NCBI GenBank assembly: GCA_905235565.1
Contig: CAJOLR010000006.1
Coordinates: 1-50,834 of the forward strand
Source: an uncultured Bacteroidaceae bacterium
GTDB lineage: Bacteria; Bacteroidota; Bacteroidia; Bacteroidales; Bacteroidaceae
Reading direction: 5' to 3'
DNA: 50,834 bases
Shown: piece after piece, positions 27,192 to 35,208 of the stretch
Position numbering within the stretch: the stretch's first letter is position 1
How the letters are laid out: each line of letters starts with the position of its first letter
Notes under the pieces: model-generated
What the model was told of the DNA's origin: nothing
Databases searched by the model: none
What the model saw: the letters and a program-made list of their open reading frames with translations, nothing else
Translations under genes and position numbers: made by a program

Positions 27192-29036
27192 TTATTCATT
27201 TCCGTTTTCTATTTCAAAATCAACATTCTTATTATCAGACCACTCGGCTACATCGGCAGTAAACTCAATGGCTGTGGGGTTGATGACAATGTTAAGAGTG
27301 TTCTGCCAACCCTCATGGAAATCAAATTTTGTAGGATCATTAGTTTCAAGATCAACATATTTCTTGTTGGTGTTGTCCCATTTCTGACTATTGTTATTAT
27401 AGTTCATGAATGCAGCAGCAAGGTTGTAATTTGCTTCAAATATTTCGCCGTCAATTGAATACTTAATGGTGAAATAGGGCTCTTTGGGCTCATCGTAAGC
27501 AAGAATATAAGTTTCAGGTGTAGCTGTTGCATAAGCAATACGCTTATTGAATTCATCTTCATTAATAGTGGTTTCAGTTTCACCTGGTACTATAGCATTT
27601 GCCTGATAATTTGTCCAATCTACAAAAGCGCCGTCTTTAATCAAAGCGTTAAACTTAGCTTCGGTAAGAGTTGCATTGTTACCCTTGGCTTGGGTATATT
27701 CTGAATAATTTGAATAAGGTGTTGTTCCTTCTTTAGTGGCCTCAACTACACGGTCGTTGAATGTGGCTTGATCAATAGTAGTCTTTGTTTCTCCCGGTAC
27801 TATAGCATTTGCCTGATAATATGACCATTCTACAAAAGCACCGTTATTAATCAAAGCGTTGAACTGAGCTTCGGAAAGTCTATCAACGTCATTATGCTTA
27901 GCTATTTCATAAGCCTCATAACTGGTGTAGGGAATCGGATCATTAACGTCAACTGCATCATGTGACAGACCATCCAGAGCAACTCTCTCATACTTAATCC
28001 CCTGCGGGATAATGAGTGACTCAACAATGTACAACTTCTGTGCTTCTGTTGGGTTGTACGGTACTGATAATGCATCAGTTTTTATCTTATTCTCATTGTC
28101 AAGACCTTCAATACCTGTTAGAATGCTAGTTTTGTTTGTTGCAGGAGCAGTAGGAGTAGAAAGGGTCCAGCGGATCTGCTTCTTGTTGTTAGCGGGAATG
28201 ATATTGGGGTCCTCTTTGAATGTACCTACATTGGGAACGTTCTTTACCTCAAAAGCAAGCAACTTAACCTGATAGGTGTGATCGTCAGAACCATCAGCTG
28301 CGCCATCAGTAGGTCTTACGGTTCCAAGTGTTGTCTTTATTGTTACGTTTAACTTGCTAAGAATGTGGATGAAATTAAGATTAACTGCATTTGGATTTGC
28401 TACATTATAATAAGAGTTGGTGACCTCTGTTGGTGCTGCAATCAACAAATCAATATCTTTACTATCATCTGTTGCAGATACTTGAGCTTCTTTAAATACG
28501 CTTTCAAGTTTATTGTCTGCGCCTCCATTCTTTATATGCTTAAGATTTACCTCATTCAGAGTGAAATCTTTGTCTATTGAAAAATATCCTGCACTAAGAG
28601 TAGCATCAGATGTGATACCTTCACCGTGGAAATTCCAAATCCATTCAGTATCAGATTCAGGGCGGGCAGGTGCAGCTGCGTAGAAATGATATTTTCCAGC
28701 TAATTTATCCCAGAAACGCTCAGGTGCATAAGTATAGGTATAAGTGTTAGCAGTAGTACCTTCTTCTACTTTGACTTTTGTGCCATCAAAGATTTCCTGA
28801 GTGGGCTGGTTTGATTTACGTGCCCAAACCTGGAATGATTCCTGATGAGTGAAGAATTTCTGTGTGTAGTACGCATCAGAGTTTTCAGCCTTTGTTGCTT
28901 TTTCAGTGATAGCATTGAAGCTGATGGCCCCGTTGCTGGTGTCATTTCCATTGATGTCCTTTCTAAAGGTATCATTGCCTGCGCAACCTGCCAATAATAA
29001 AGCGGTGACAGCAATAATCAAATAACTCTTTTTCAT
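27192..29036 (-). CDS. Fimbrillin-like lipoprotein 4 with duplicated helical insert
   Basis: Fimbrillin-family lipoprotein, 614 aa, the longest. Lipobox LAGC (Cys18), T-K-A site with Lys49. Hallmarks: RFWDKLAGKYHFYAAAPARP near 109 and FIHILSKLNVTIKTT near 222, then LIIPQGIKYERVALDG. Residues about 370-512 are an insert made of two tandem copies of a ~70-residue unit: LSEAQFNALINNGAFVEW and LTEAKFNALIKDGAFVDW, each followed by YQANAIVPGET and a T-x-F-N-x-R segment. The fimbrillin fold then resumes (PYFTIKYSIDGEIFEANYNL) and ends in IEFTADVAEWSDNKNVDFEI. The 602-aa neighbour has the same architecture and a related insert. Hairpin repeats lie on both sides. Confidence 0.9.
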   Translation of the reverse strand: MKKSYLIIAVTALLLAGCAGNDTFRKDINGNDTSNGAISFNAITEKATKAENSDAYYTQKFFTHQESFQVWARKSNQPTQEIFDGTKVKVEEGTTANTYTYTYAPERFWDKLAGKYHFYAAAPARPESDTEWIWNFHGEGITSDATLSAGYFSIDKDFTLNEVNLKHIKNGGADNKLESVFKEAQVSATDDSKDIDLLIAAPTEVTNSYYNVANPNAVNLNFIHILSKLNVTIKTTLGTVRPTDGAADGSDDHTYQVKLLAFEVKNVPNVGTFKEDPNIIPANNKKQIRWTLSTPTAPATNKTSILTGIEGLDNENKIKTDALSVPYNPTEAQKLYIVESLIIPQGIKYERVALDGLSHDAVDVNDPIPYTSYEAYEIAKHNDVDRLSEAQFNALINNGAFVEWSYYQANAIVPGETKTTIDQATFNDRVVEATKEGTTPYSNYSEYTQAKGNNATLTEAKFNALIKDGAFVDWTNYQANAIVPGETETTINEDEFNKRIAYATATPETYILAYDEPKEPYFTIKYSIDGEIFEANYNLAAAFMNYNNNSQKWDNTNKKYVDLETNDPTKFDFHEGWQNTLNIVINPTAIEFTADVAEWSDNKNVDFEIENGNE

Positions 29037-29070
29037 AATTCTCTTTTCTTTTAATTCGTTAGTTTTCTTT

Positions 29071-29108
29071 CTTGGTGACCGGTAGGGGGTTCAATCCCTG
29101 CCGGCCTA
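29071..29108. repeat. Intergenic GC-rich hairpin repeat, copy 4
   Basis: Outer arms as in the other three copies; the loop side reads AGGGGGTTCAATCCCT, which resembles a tRNA T-arm. It lies 35 bases before the ATG at 29036 and 14 bases after the stop at 29122. No tRNA body surrounds it. Confidence 0.85.
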
Positions 29109-29121
29109 TATGGGGTCTTAA

Positions 29122-30930
29122 TTATTCGTTACCCTTTTCAATCTCATAAGAAACCTCTGTGTTGTCGGACCACTCAGCAATATCTGCAGTAAACTTGATG
29201 GCTGCAGGATTGATGATGATGTTCAGAGTGTTCTGCCAGCCCTCGTAGAAGCTAAAGGTTCCTTCCCAAGCTTTAACGGTCTCATTTTCTGTTACGGTTT
29301 CATTGTTGGTTTTACCCAGGAATGCAGCAGCCAGGTTGTATGTGCCTGTGAATACTTCGCCATCAATTGCATATGTAATGGTGAAGTAGGGTTCTTTGGG
29401 AACATCATAAGCAAGAATATGAGTTTCAGGTGTGGCGGTTGCATCAGCCTTACGCCTTTTGAATTCAGCTTCATTAATATTCTCTAAAGCAACTTGGGTA
29501 TAATCGTTCCACAATTTGAATCCGCCACCATTAGCAAGTAATGCTGTAAATTGTGCCTCATTCAGTGTCGCTTTATTGCCTTTAGCCGTGCTGTAAGCAT
29601 TGAAATCTGTGTATGGGGCATCATCAGAATCATCATCAGGTGTATTATTGTTATCAGTGGCTTCTGCAACACGCTCATTGAAAGTGGCCTGATCAATGTT
29701 CTCTGATACCTGTTTATAATCACTGAAATTTGCTATAAGAGTAGTGTATTTAGTTGCAAACAATGCATCGAACTGAGCCTCAGTTAGTCTCTCAACATCA
29801 TTATGTCTTGCTGCTTCATAAGCTTCATAACTGGCGAAAGGAACTGCTGTGTTTTCGTTAACTGCATCGTGAAACTTACCATCAAGAGCAACTCTCTCGT
29901 ACTTAATCTCCTGCGGGATGATGAGTGACTCCACAATGTATTTCTTGCCGGACTTGGTAGCCTGTGAAACAGGATTGGGAGCTACAGCATTGGTGTACGG
30001 AACACTTACCTTCTTGTCATTATCTATTGTGTAATTGATTGCATCATATGCATTAATACCTGTAGGTATGTTAACTATTGAAGGAGCTGTGGCATTATCA
30101 AGAGTCCAGCGTATTTGTTTTTTGCTAGAGCTGAAGTCTTTAGAGCTTTCATCAAAACTACCGGTGTTAGGTATGTTCTTTACTTCAAAAGCAAGCAGGT
30201 CAACTTTATGCGCATTGTTGCCCTTCTCATCAAGTGATGTGCTGACGGTAATGTTCAGCTTGCTCAGGATGTGGATGAAGTTCAGGTTTACTGCTTCGGG
30301 GTTAGCCTTGTTGTAGAATGATCTTGCAACAGGTGTTTCGTCGGCAATAAGCAAGTCAACATCTTTTATTGAATTGTTGGTGGCAGTCTTAAAGGAATTC
30401 TTTAGAGCATCAGAAGGTTTGCCGTTTTCTACACTCTGAAGGTTTACACCGTTCAAAGAGAATTTGTTGTCTTCAATTGTAAAGTAACCTTTATCAATTG
30501 TTTCGGCATTTGTTATATCCCCGGCGTTAAATTCCCATTTCCATTCTGCATCTTCTGCTGGAGCGGGTGCTGCTGCATAGAAATTATACTTGTCTGCCAG
30601 CTTGTCCCAGTAACGGTCAGGGGCATAAGTATACTTATAAACACCACTTTCCTTGGTTACAAAAACTGTATCTCCTTCAAATATTTCCTTTGTAGGCTGG
30701 TTGTTTTTGCGAGCCCAAACCTGGAATGTCTCCTGATGATCATAGAATGACCATGAGTACAGAGCATCTGAATTCTCTGCCTTTGTTACTTTCTCGGTGA
30801 ATGATGTGAAACCAATTGCCCCACTGCTTTCACCAGTATTTTCTCTGAGGTCCCTTTTAAAGGTGTCATTACCAGCACAACCTGCAAATATAAATGCAGC
30901 GGCTGCAATCATAATTAAACTCTTTTTCAT
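29122..30930 (-). CDS. Fimbrillin-like lipoprotein 3 with duplicated helical insert
   Basis: Fimbrillin-family lipoprotein, 602 aa. Lipobox FAGC (Cys18), T-K-A site with Lys50. Hallmarks: YAPDRYWDKLADKYNFYAAA near 107 and FIHILSKLNITVSTS near 218, then LIIPQEIKYERVALDG. Residues about 367-500 hold two related units (LTEAQFDALFATKY and LNEAQFTALLANGG with IDQATFNERVAEAT and INEAEFKRRKADAT). The fold resumes at PYFTITYAIDGEVFTGTYNL and ends in IKFTADIAEWSDNTEVSYEI. It is clearly a tandem duplicate of the 614-aa gene; the two insert units have drifted more than the flanking domain. Confidence 0.9.
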   Translation of the reverse strand: MKKSLIMIAAAAFIFAGCAGNDTFKRDLRENTGESSGAIGFTSFTEKVTKAENSDALYSWSFYDHQETFQVWARKNNQPTKEIFEGDTVFVTKESGVYKYTYAPDRYWDKLADKYNFYAAAPAPAEDAEWKWEFNAGDITNAETIDKGYFTIEDNKFSLNGVNLQSVENGKPSDALKNSFKTATNNSIKDVDLLIADETPVARSFYNKANPEAVNLNFIHILSKLNITVSTSLDEKGNNAHKVDLLAFEVKNIPNTGSFDESSKDFSSSKKQIRWTLDNATAPSIVNIPTGINAYDAINYTIDNDKKVSVPYTNAVAPNPVSQATKSGKKYIVESLIIPQEIKYERVALDGKFHDAVNENTAVPFASYEAYEAARHNDVERLTEAQFDALFATKYTTLIANFSDYKQVSENIDQATFNERVAEATDNNNTPDDDSDDAPYTDFNAYSTAKGNKATLNEAQFTALLANGGGFKLWNDYTQVALENINEAEFKRRKADATATPETHILAYDVPKEPYFTITYAIDGEVFTGTYNLAAAFLGKTNNETVTENETVKAWEGTFSFYEGWQNTLNIIINPAAIKFTADIAEWSDNTEVSYEIEKGNE

Positions 30931-30978
30931 ATCTAAATCTCTTTTCTTTAAATTGTTAGCTTGTTGAAATAAGTATGC

Positions 30979-32184
30979 TTAATCTAAATCGTGGCTGATT
31001 TCAATATCATCGGCCCACTTTGCAGCTTCAGCCTCAAATGTTATAGGATCCGGGCCTACATTTATATTAATGGTGTACTCGCTACCCTGTTTGAGTTCAT
31101 ATGTATTGTTGCTAGCCTCCATGGTGCTGCCAAATACATAAGCCAGGTCATAGTATGCGTTAAATATCTCTTCGCCTATTGCATACTCTATATACAGGTA
31201 CTTGCTGTTCTGTGCTGTTGTCTGGGCACCAATGGTATCGCATTTTAGAGTCTGCGGGAATATAAGGGTCTGAATCCAGTAGTAACCGCTGTACTGAGTT
31301 GTGTCAGCAATGCTGTCAGGAACGTTTTTGAGGAAATAATCTGTATCAATATGTAGATCATAGGTTGAATCACTCTTGGCGCTCCAACCGTTGGTGGTCA
31401 TGCTGGTGGTGTAATCAAAGTATGCCTCATCCTCAAGACCTGCAATCTTCAAATCTCTGATTATAAAGGGCTGAGCACCTTTGTAAGCATCAGTAAGGGT
31501 GATTTTTACGTTCAGTTTAGTAAGGATGTGGTGGAAAGTAAGAGTAACAATATTGTACTTGGTTTCTGATTTATCAGCCAGCATGTAATCCTTGTTGAAT
31601 CCATAATATTTCCTACCCATTGTTATTGTATCGTTCACAAGAGCAAGGTTTTTCTCTGTTGACACCTTGTATCTTGCCGAATCGGAACCAATTGTGATAT
31701 TATCTTGTCCATCCTCAATATGGATAGCCGGAGAAGGATTTACCTCATAGGGCGCAATGGCATAGAAGTTGTAGCTTGTTGCCAACTTGTCCCAGTAGCG
31801 GACTTCCTCATAGAACCAACCCTTACGGTTGTTTGCAGTTTTCCAATCGTCACCCCATTCAATACTGGGTTTGGCAGGAGACTGTTTGTACACGTAATTA
31901 CCAACCGTATCTTCTGTGAAGTATTCTACAGGAATATGGTTGAATACGCTCTGAACCTGACTGTTGGCGTTTTTCCAAGCGTAAACGTCAAATGTCTTGT
32001 AGAAGTCATATAGATTTACCGAGTTGGTCTGATCAGCACGTGTAGCTTTTTCAGAGTAGGTTACAAAACCTATCCTTTCACTCTGAGCGGTCTGACGGAC
32101 TTCGTGGTTCATTTTGGTGGAATCAGAGCAGGATGCCACGATTGCGGCACCTGCTACTAAAACCATCATATTGATTATTCTCAT
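30979..32184 (-). CDS. Fimbrillin-like lipoprotein 2
   Basis: Fimbrillin-family lipoprotein, 401 aa. Lipobox VASC (Cys19), T-R-A site with Arg49 in SEKATRADQTNS. Hallmarks: VRYWDKLATSYNFYAIAPYE near 131 and FHHILTKLNVKITLT near 215, then TLIFPQTLKCD. Last strand ITFEAEAAKWADDIEISHDL. It has no insert. The gaps of 48 and 50 bases on either side lack the hairpin, in contrast to the four larger gaps downstream. A T-rich plus-strand tract before its start gives the message an A-rich leader (AAAGAAAAGAG), typical of Bacteroidetes genes without a strong Shine-Dalgarno site. Confidence 0.88.
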   Translation of the reverse strand: MRIINMMVLVAGAAIVASCSDSTKMNHEVRQTAQSERIGFVTYSEKATRADQTNSVNLYDFYKTFDVYAWKNANSQVQSVFNHIPVEYFTEDTVGNYVYKQSPAKPSIEWGDDWKTANNRKGWFYEEVRYWDKLATSYNFYAIAPYEVNPSPAIHIEDGQDNITIGSDSARYKVSTEKNLALVNDTITMGRKYYGFNKDYMLADKSETKYNIVTLTFHHILTKLNVKITLTDAYKGAQPFIIRDLKIAGLEDEAYFDYTTSMTTNGWSAKSDSTYDLHIDTDYFLKNVPDSIADTTQYSGYYWIQTLIFPQTLKCDTIGAQTTAQNSKYLYIEYAIGEEIFNAYYDLAYVFGSTMEASNNTYELKQGSEYTININVGPDPITFEAEAAKWADDIEISHDLD

Positions 32185-32234
32185 TAGTCTAACTCTTTTC
32201 TTTAAAATATTCCTTATTATATATAAGGGTTAAA

Positions 32235-33386
32235 TTACGGGTTAACAATTGCGGGGATTACGCTTTCGCCGGTCTTGTCTTCCCAAACGGTAGCTGTAGC
32301 ATCAAATGTGATGATGTTAGGACGAACTGTCAGGTTGATGGTGTAGTTGTTGTGATCCATGAAGTTCTCAAATACCATGTTCTCACCGTCATCAAACTTT
32401 AGCTCGTAGTTGTAGTTCTCCTCGCGGGTCTCGGTAACGATGGTGTAGTCAATGATCAGCTTCTCAACGTTCTCTTCAATTGACTGAGGCATTACGAGTG
32501 ACTCAATAAAGTAGAGCTTCTTGCCGGGCTTGTAGTTGTCACCTTCGCCCTCACCCTTGAGCAGATCAACACCGTTGGCGTTCTCCCACAGGAGTTTGTA
32601 ATCACCAACCTTCTCTGTGTTAGACCAACTGCTGTTGATGGTTGATGTGCCCTCGTTGTAAAAACCCTTGTTGTCCAGGCCTACTACCTGTACCTTTCTG
32701 ATTATTACATTTACATTGTCAAACTGAGGATCCTTGGCGATAGCGATGTTCAGCTTGGCCAGGATGTGCTTGAATTCAAGAACAACATCCTCAATTGTAG
32801 CGGCACCGTTGCGGCTGATTCGGCCTGATGTCATCAGGTCAGTATCCTTGCCGTCTACGCCGGTAAAACCAACCTTGGCCTCGATGGTGTCGGGCTTATC
32901 GGTACTCTGAAGGTTCTGACCATTAAGTGTGTAACCTGCTGCAGTTGTTGCAAATGTGCCGGCAGCATCGGCTACATTGTCAGCCTTTGTGTACTTGATG
33001 ATGTCTGAGTTTGGGGCTACTGCTATGAAAGCGTATGTAGCCTGCTTGTCCCAGTAACGATAGGGGCTGTAGGTCCAGTTGTTGGGATCCATCTTACCGG
33101 CAACATAAGTAATGATATCGGCTGCATCATCACCATTGAATACAACCTCGGGGGTCTTGTCTGCATTCTCGTTGTTTGAAACCTTGGTCGCGTAAACGTT
33201 GAAAGTGCCGTGATACTTTTCAAGATTCTCTACCTCAGTTGCGCGTGTGGCCTTGTCTGAGAATGTGTTGAATCCAATAACAGAGGGGTTTTCATCGTTT
33301 ACGTAATCCTTGCCAATTTTCTCAGTCTCCCAGCAGGATGCCAGCATTGTTGCTGCTGCTGCAATAATCAAATAACTTTTTTTCAT
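32235..33386 (-). CDS. Fimbrillin-like lipoprotein 1 (first in the array)
   Basis: Fimbrillin-family lipoprotein, 383 aa, the first of the twelve to be transcribed. Lipobox LASC (Cys18), T-R-A site with Arg48 in SDKATRATEVEN. Hallmarks: WTYSPYRYWDKQATYAFIAV near 112 and LEFKHILAKLNIAIAKDP near 199, then SLVMPQSIEEN. C-terminus: YTINLTVRPNIITFDATATV, then WEDKTGESVIPAIVNP, so the last strand carries a short extension. The leader before its ATG is strikingly A-rich on the minus strand, which favours strong translation. Its place at the head of the array makes it a candidate for the most abundant subunit, but that is inference only. Confidence 0.88.
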   Translation of the reverse strand: MKKSYLIIAAAATMLASCWETEKIGKDYVNDENPSVIGFNTFSDKATRATEVENLEKYHGTFNVYATKVSNNENADKTPEVVFNGDDAADIITYVAGKMDPNNWTYSPYRYWDKQATYAFIAVAPNSDIIKYTKADNVADAAGTFATTAAGYTLNGQNLQSTDKPDTIEAKVGFTGVDGKDTDLMTSGRISRNGAATIEDVVLEFKHILAKLNIAIAKDPQFDNVNVIIRKVQVVGLDNKGFYNEGTSTINSSWSNTEKVGDYKLLWENANGVDLLKGEGEGDNYKPGKKLYFIESLVMPQSIEENVEKLIIDYTIVTETREENYNYELKFDDGENMVFENFMDHNNYTINLTVRPNIITFDATATVWEDKTGESVIPAIVNP

Positions 33387-33431
33387 TAGTCCTAAATGTT
33401 TTGTTTATTTTTTTATTTTTTTTGTTATATC

Positions 33432-33632
33432 TCAATTTATGAATCTTACTGTAGATTCGTTATACTGTGTGTTCCTGCCCGTGATAACCTGCTTCTGGTT
33501 ATGCTTGGCGTGGTTTTCTGTTTGCGCAGTTGCTCTGGCTGAAAACAGGCTGATCAGTGCAGCCAGGGCGATTGATGCTATTGCTGCCATAAGCATGTAA
33601 CTCCATCTTCCTTCTTTTAATTGCGTAAACAT
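33432..33632 (-). CDS. Small (66 aa) single-helix membrane protein
   Basis: Unrecognised small protein. A polar start (MFTQLKEGRWSY) is followed by one hydrophobic helix (residues about 13-35, MLMAAIASIALAALISLF) ending in ARATAQ, so it may be membrane-anchored or, if cleaved after TAQ, release a 29-residue polar peptide (TENHAKHNQKQ onwards). It lies between the DUF5119-like gene and the first fimbrillin with gaps of 74 and 45 bases in AT-rich DNA, in the same direction. Position and the clean membrane segment support a real gene; no family is recognised. Confidence 0.55.
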   Translation of the reverse strand: MFTQLKEGRWSYMLMAAIASIALAALISLFSARATAQTENHAKHNQKQVITGRNTQYNESTVRFIN

Positions 33633-33706
33633 ACTTATTTATTTTTTATTTATTTTATTTTTCCTCTTTTTATTTAAAATCTGATGATTTTTCCACCGTT
33701 TCTTCA

Positions 33707-34933
33707 TCAAATTGTAACCTCGGCATTGACCTCGTTGGCCCAATTCTCAACACTTGCGTTGAAACCGCCACCGGATGTCGTCTGCTTTTTCTCAAGCTCC
33801 TCGGCAGGAATCTCGTTGGCATCGATGTAGATTGTGATTATACCGCCGGTAGGTTTCTGGTGCATCAACTCGGTGATGTCGCGTGTTTCGGTGTGAGTGT
33901 AACCGTTACGTAGTGTCAGACCTATTCCTATAAAGTTCTGGTCAATCTCTACAGCCTTTGTGCCGGCCTTGGTGTTCTCCAGCGGGTTGATGCCGGGAAG
34001 ACCCCAGGTCAGGATTCTGGCAGCCATGATATCAACGTTTGTGTTCTGGCCGTTCAGCAATATGTCGTGGTTCTGCATGGGCTTAACATCTTCGGTTGAT
34101 ATTGAGATGGTGTTGTTGAAAGTCTTGCGTGAGAACATCTCGACACCCTGTGACAGACCGGTAACTGTAAGACCCTTTGAACCGATGATGCGGTCACCCT
34201 CCTGGTCCTCGTTGTTCAGAACTATTATCTGATACAGATAGATGAATGAGTAGGGACGCAGGTGAGCGTTGATTCTGTAGATATATGTGATGTTGCCGTC
34301 TGCATCGTACTCCTTCTCATATGATGAGGGGTCCTCGTTGATGGTCAGGTCGGTGATAAGTGAACCGAACAGCTCATCGGGCTGGTTGTAATCGATGTAT
34401 GTCCTGGTGGTATCGGGCATATCGCTGCTCTCGCTCTCAGCACGTGTGCGTATCCATGATGACTGGCTGCTCATGCGGGTTGATGCGGTATAGGTCTCGA
34501 AATCCTCGCTCTGGTAGAATGATGTGTACTCAGTACCGAAGTTGTAGAACATCATATCGTAGGTTGAACCCGCGGTCAGTGATACGCGGCCACCCTCTGC
34601 GCTGAATATCTTGAAGAAAGAGCTGAAACGCTTGTGGTTGTAGGTATCTACATTGTATATGGTACCCTTAATGAGCTCGGGCTTGGTGTAACCGATGGTA
34701 CCAAAACTTACTGCGCTCTCATTCCAATCATACTTCCATTCTGTCTGCCAGTCGATACCCCACAGAACGCTCAGCTGAATGTCGCTGATCTCTACTGTTA
34801 TCTGTGTACGGTCTACGCGGAGAAACAGGTCCTTGCGCTCGCAAGATGTCGTTCCAAACATCACGGCTATTGCCAGACCAAGAATAATCTGTATCTTTGC
34901 CGTTCTTCTGTTTGAATTCGTTCCGTTTGACAT
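33707..34933 (-). CDS. DUF5119-like lipoprotein, first gene of the fimbrial cluster
   Basis: Lipoprotein of 408 aa with lipobox GTTSC (Cys31). The body matches what I recall of the DUF5119 family that commonly precedes fimbrillin genes in Bacteroidales: a start of the mature part in RKDLFLRVDRTQITVEISD, a W-rich segment (WGIDWQTEWKYDW), a YDMMFYNFGTEY motif around residue 130, and a C-terminal half with IGIGLTLRNGYTHTETRDIT. It is probably an outer-membrane anchor or assembly component of the pilus, comparable in role (not clearly in sequence) to FimB/Mfa2. It has a good -7 box 31 bases upstream and is divergent from the AraC-type regulator. Confidence 0.8.
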   Translation of the reverse strand: MSNGTNSNRRTAKIQIILGLAIAVMFGTTSCERKDLFLRVDRTQITVEISDIQLSVLWGIDWQTEWKYDWNESAVSFGTIGYTKPELIKGTIYNVDTYNHKRFSSFFKIFSAEGGRVSLTAGSTYDMMFYNFGTEYTSFYQSEDFETYTASTRMSSQSSWIRTRAESESSDMPDTTRTYIDYNQPDELFGSLITDLTINEDPSSYEKEYDADGNITYIYRINAHLRPYSFIYLYQIIVLNNEDQEGDRIIGSKGLTVTGLSQGVEMFSRKTFNNTISISTEDVKPMQNHDILLNGQNTNVDIMAARILTWGLPGINPLENTKAGTKAVEIDQNFIGIGLTLRNGYTHTETRDITELMHQKPTGGIITIYIDANEIPAEELEKKQTTSGGGFNASVENWANEVNAEVTI

Positions 34934-34963
34934 TTAAAAATCGTTCTTTGTTTGTTTCCGGTG

Positions 34964-34971
34964 CAAAGTTA
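34964..34971 (-). promoter_or_regulatory. Promoter -7 box (TAACTTTG) of the fimbrial cluster
   Basis: The minus strand reads TAACTTTG followed by CACC, a full match to the Bacteroidetes -7 consensus TAnnTTTG, 31 bases before the DUF5119-like ATG. A TTGG is found about 24 bases further upstream, slightly farther than the usual -33 spacing. This is the best promoter candidate for the ~34-kb minus-strand cluster. The 35,000-35,090 stretch between the two divergent genes contains repeated TTCAAA words (TTCAAACAGTGG, TTCAAATATCAAC and the inverted GGTTTGAATATT) that could be regulator sites. Confidence 0.6.
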
Positions 34972-35174
34972 CGCATTATATATGTGACGATTTTCCAATA
35001 TCGTAAAATGCGCTTCTAAAATTCACAAAACGAAATTCAAACAGTGGTTCAAATATCAACAAATCATAGTTGGTTTGAATATTAATAGACAGAACAACAA
35101 TTGACGATTTCGCAAAAAGAATGAAATTGTACAAAAATTGGCTATTTTTATGGTTCTGGTGCGTTTTTAAGCAG

Positions 35175-35182
35175 TATCTTTG
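35175..35182 (+). promoter_or_regulatory. Promoter -7 box (TATCTTTG) of the AraC-family gene
   Basis: TATCTTTG followed by CA, a full match to TAnnTTTG, 27 bases before the ATG at 35209; AAAGGA at 35197 onward is a plausible ribosome site. I see no clear -33 box at 19-21 bases. It faces away from the fimbrial promoter. Confidence 0.55.
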
Positions 35183-35208
35183 CATTGTAAACCCAAAAAG
35201 GACAAATC

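Noticed and set aside
29071..29108. tRNA gene or tRNA-derived attachment site
   Set aside because: Only a T-arm-like hairpin is present; there is no anticodon or D-arm, and the other three copies lack the TTCAAT loop.
23381..29108. Intrinsic terminators at the four hairpins
   Set aside because: The stems are strong, but no U-tract follows on the transcribed strand and a co-directional gene starts soon after.
34976..35185. Minus-strand frame of 69 codons in the divergent promoter region
   Set aside because: It covers both predicted -7 boxes, has AT-driven composition and no plausible ribosome site, so it is taken as non-coding.
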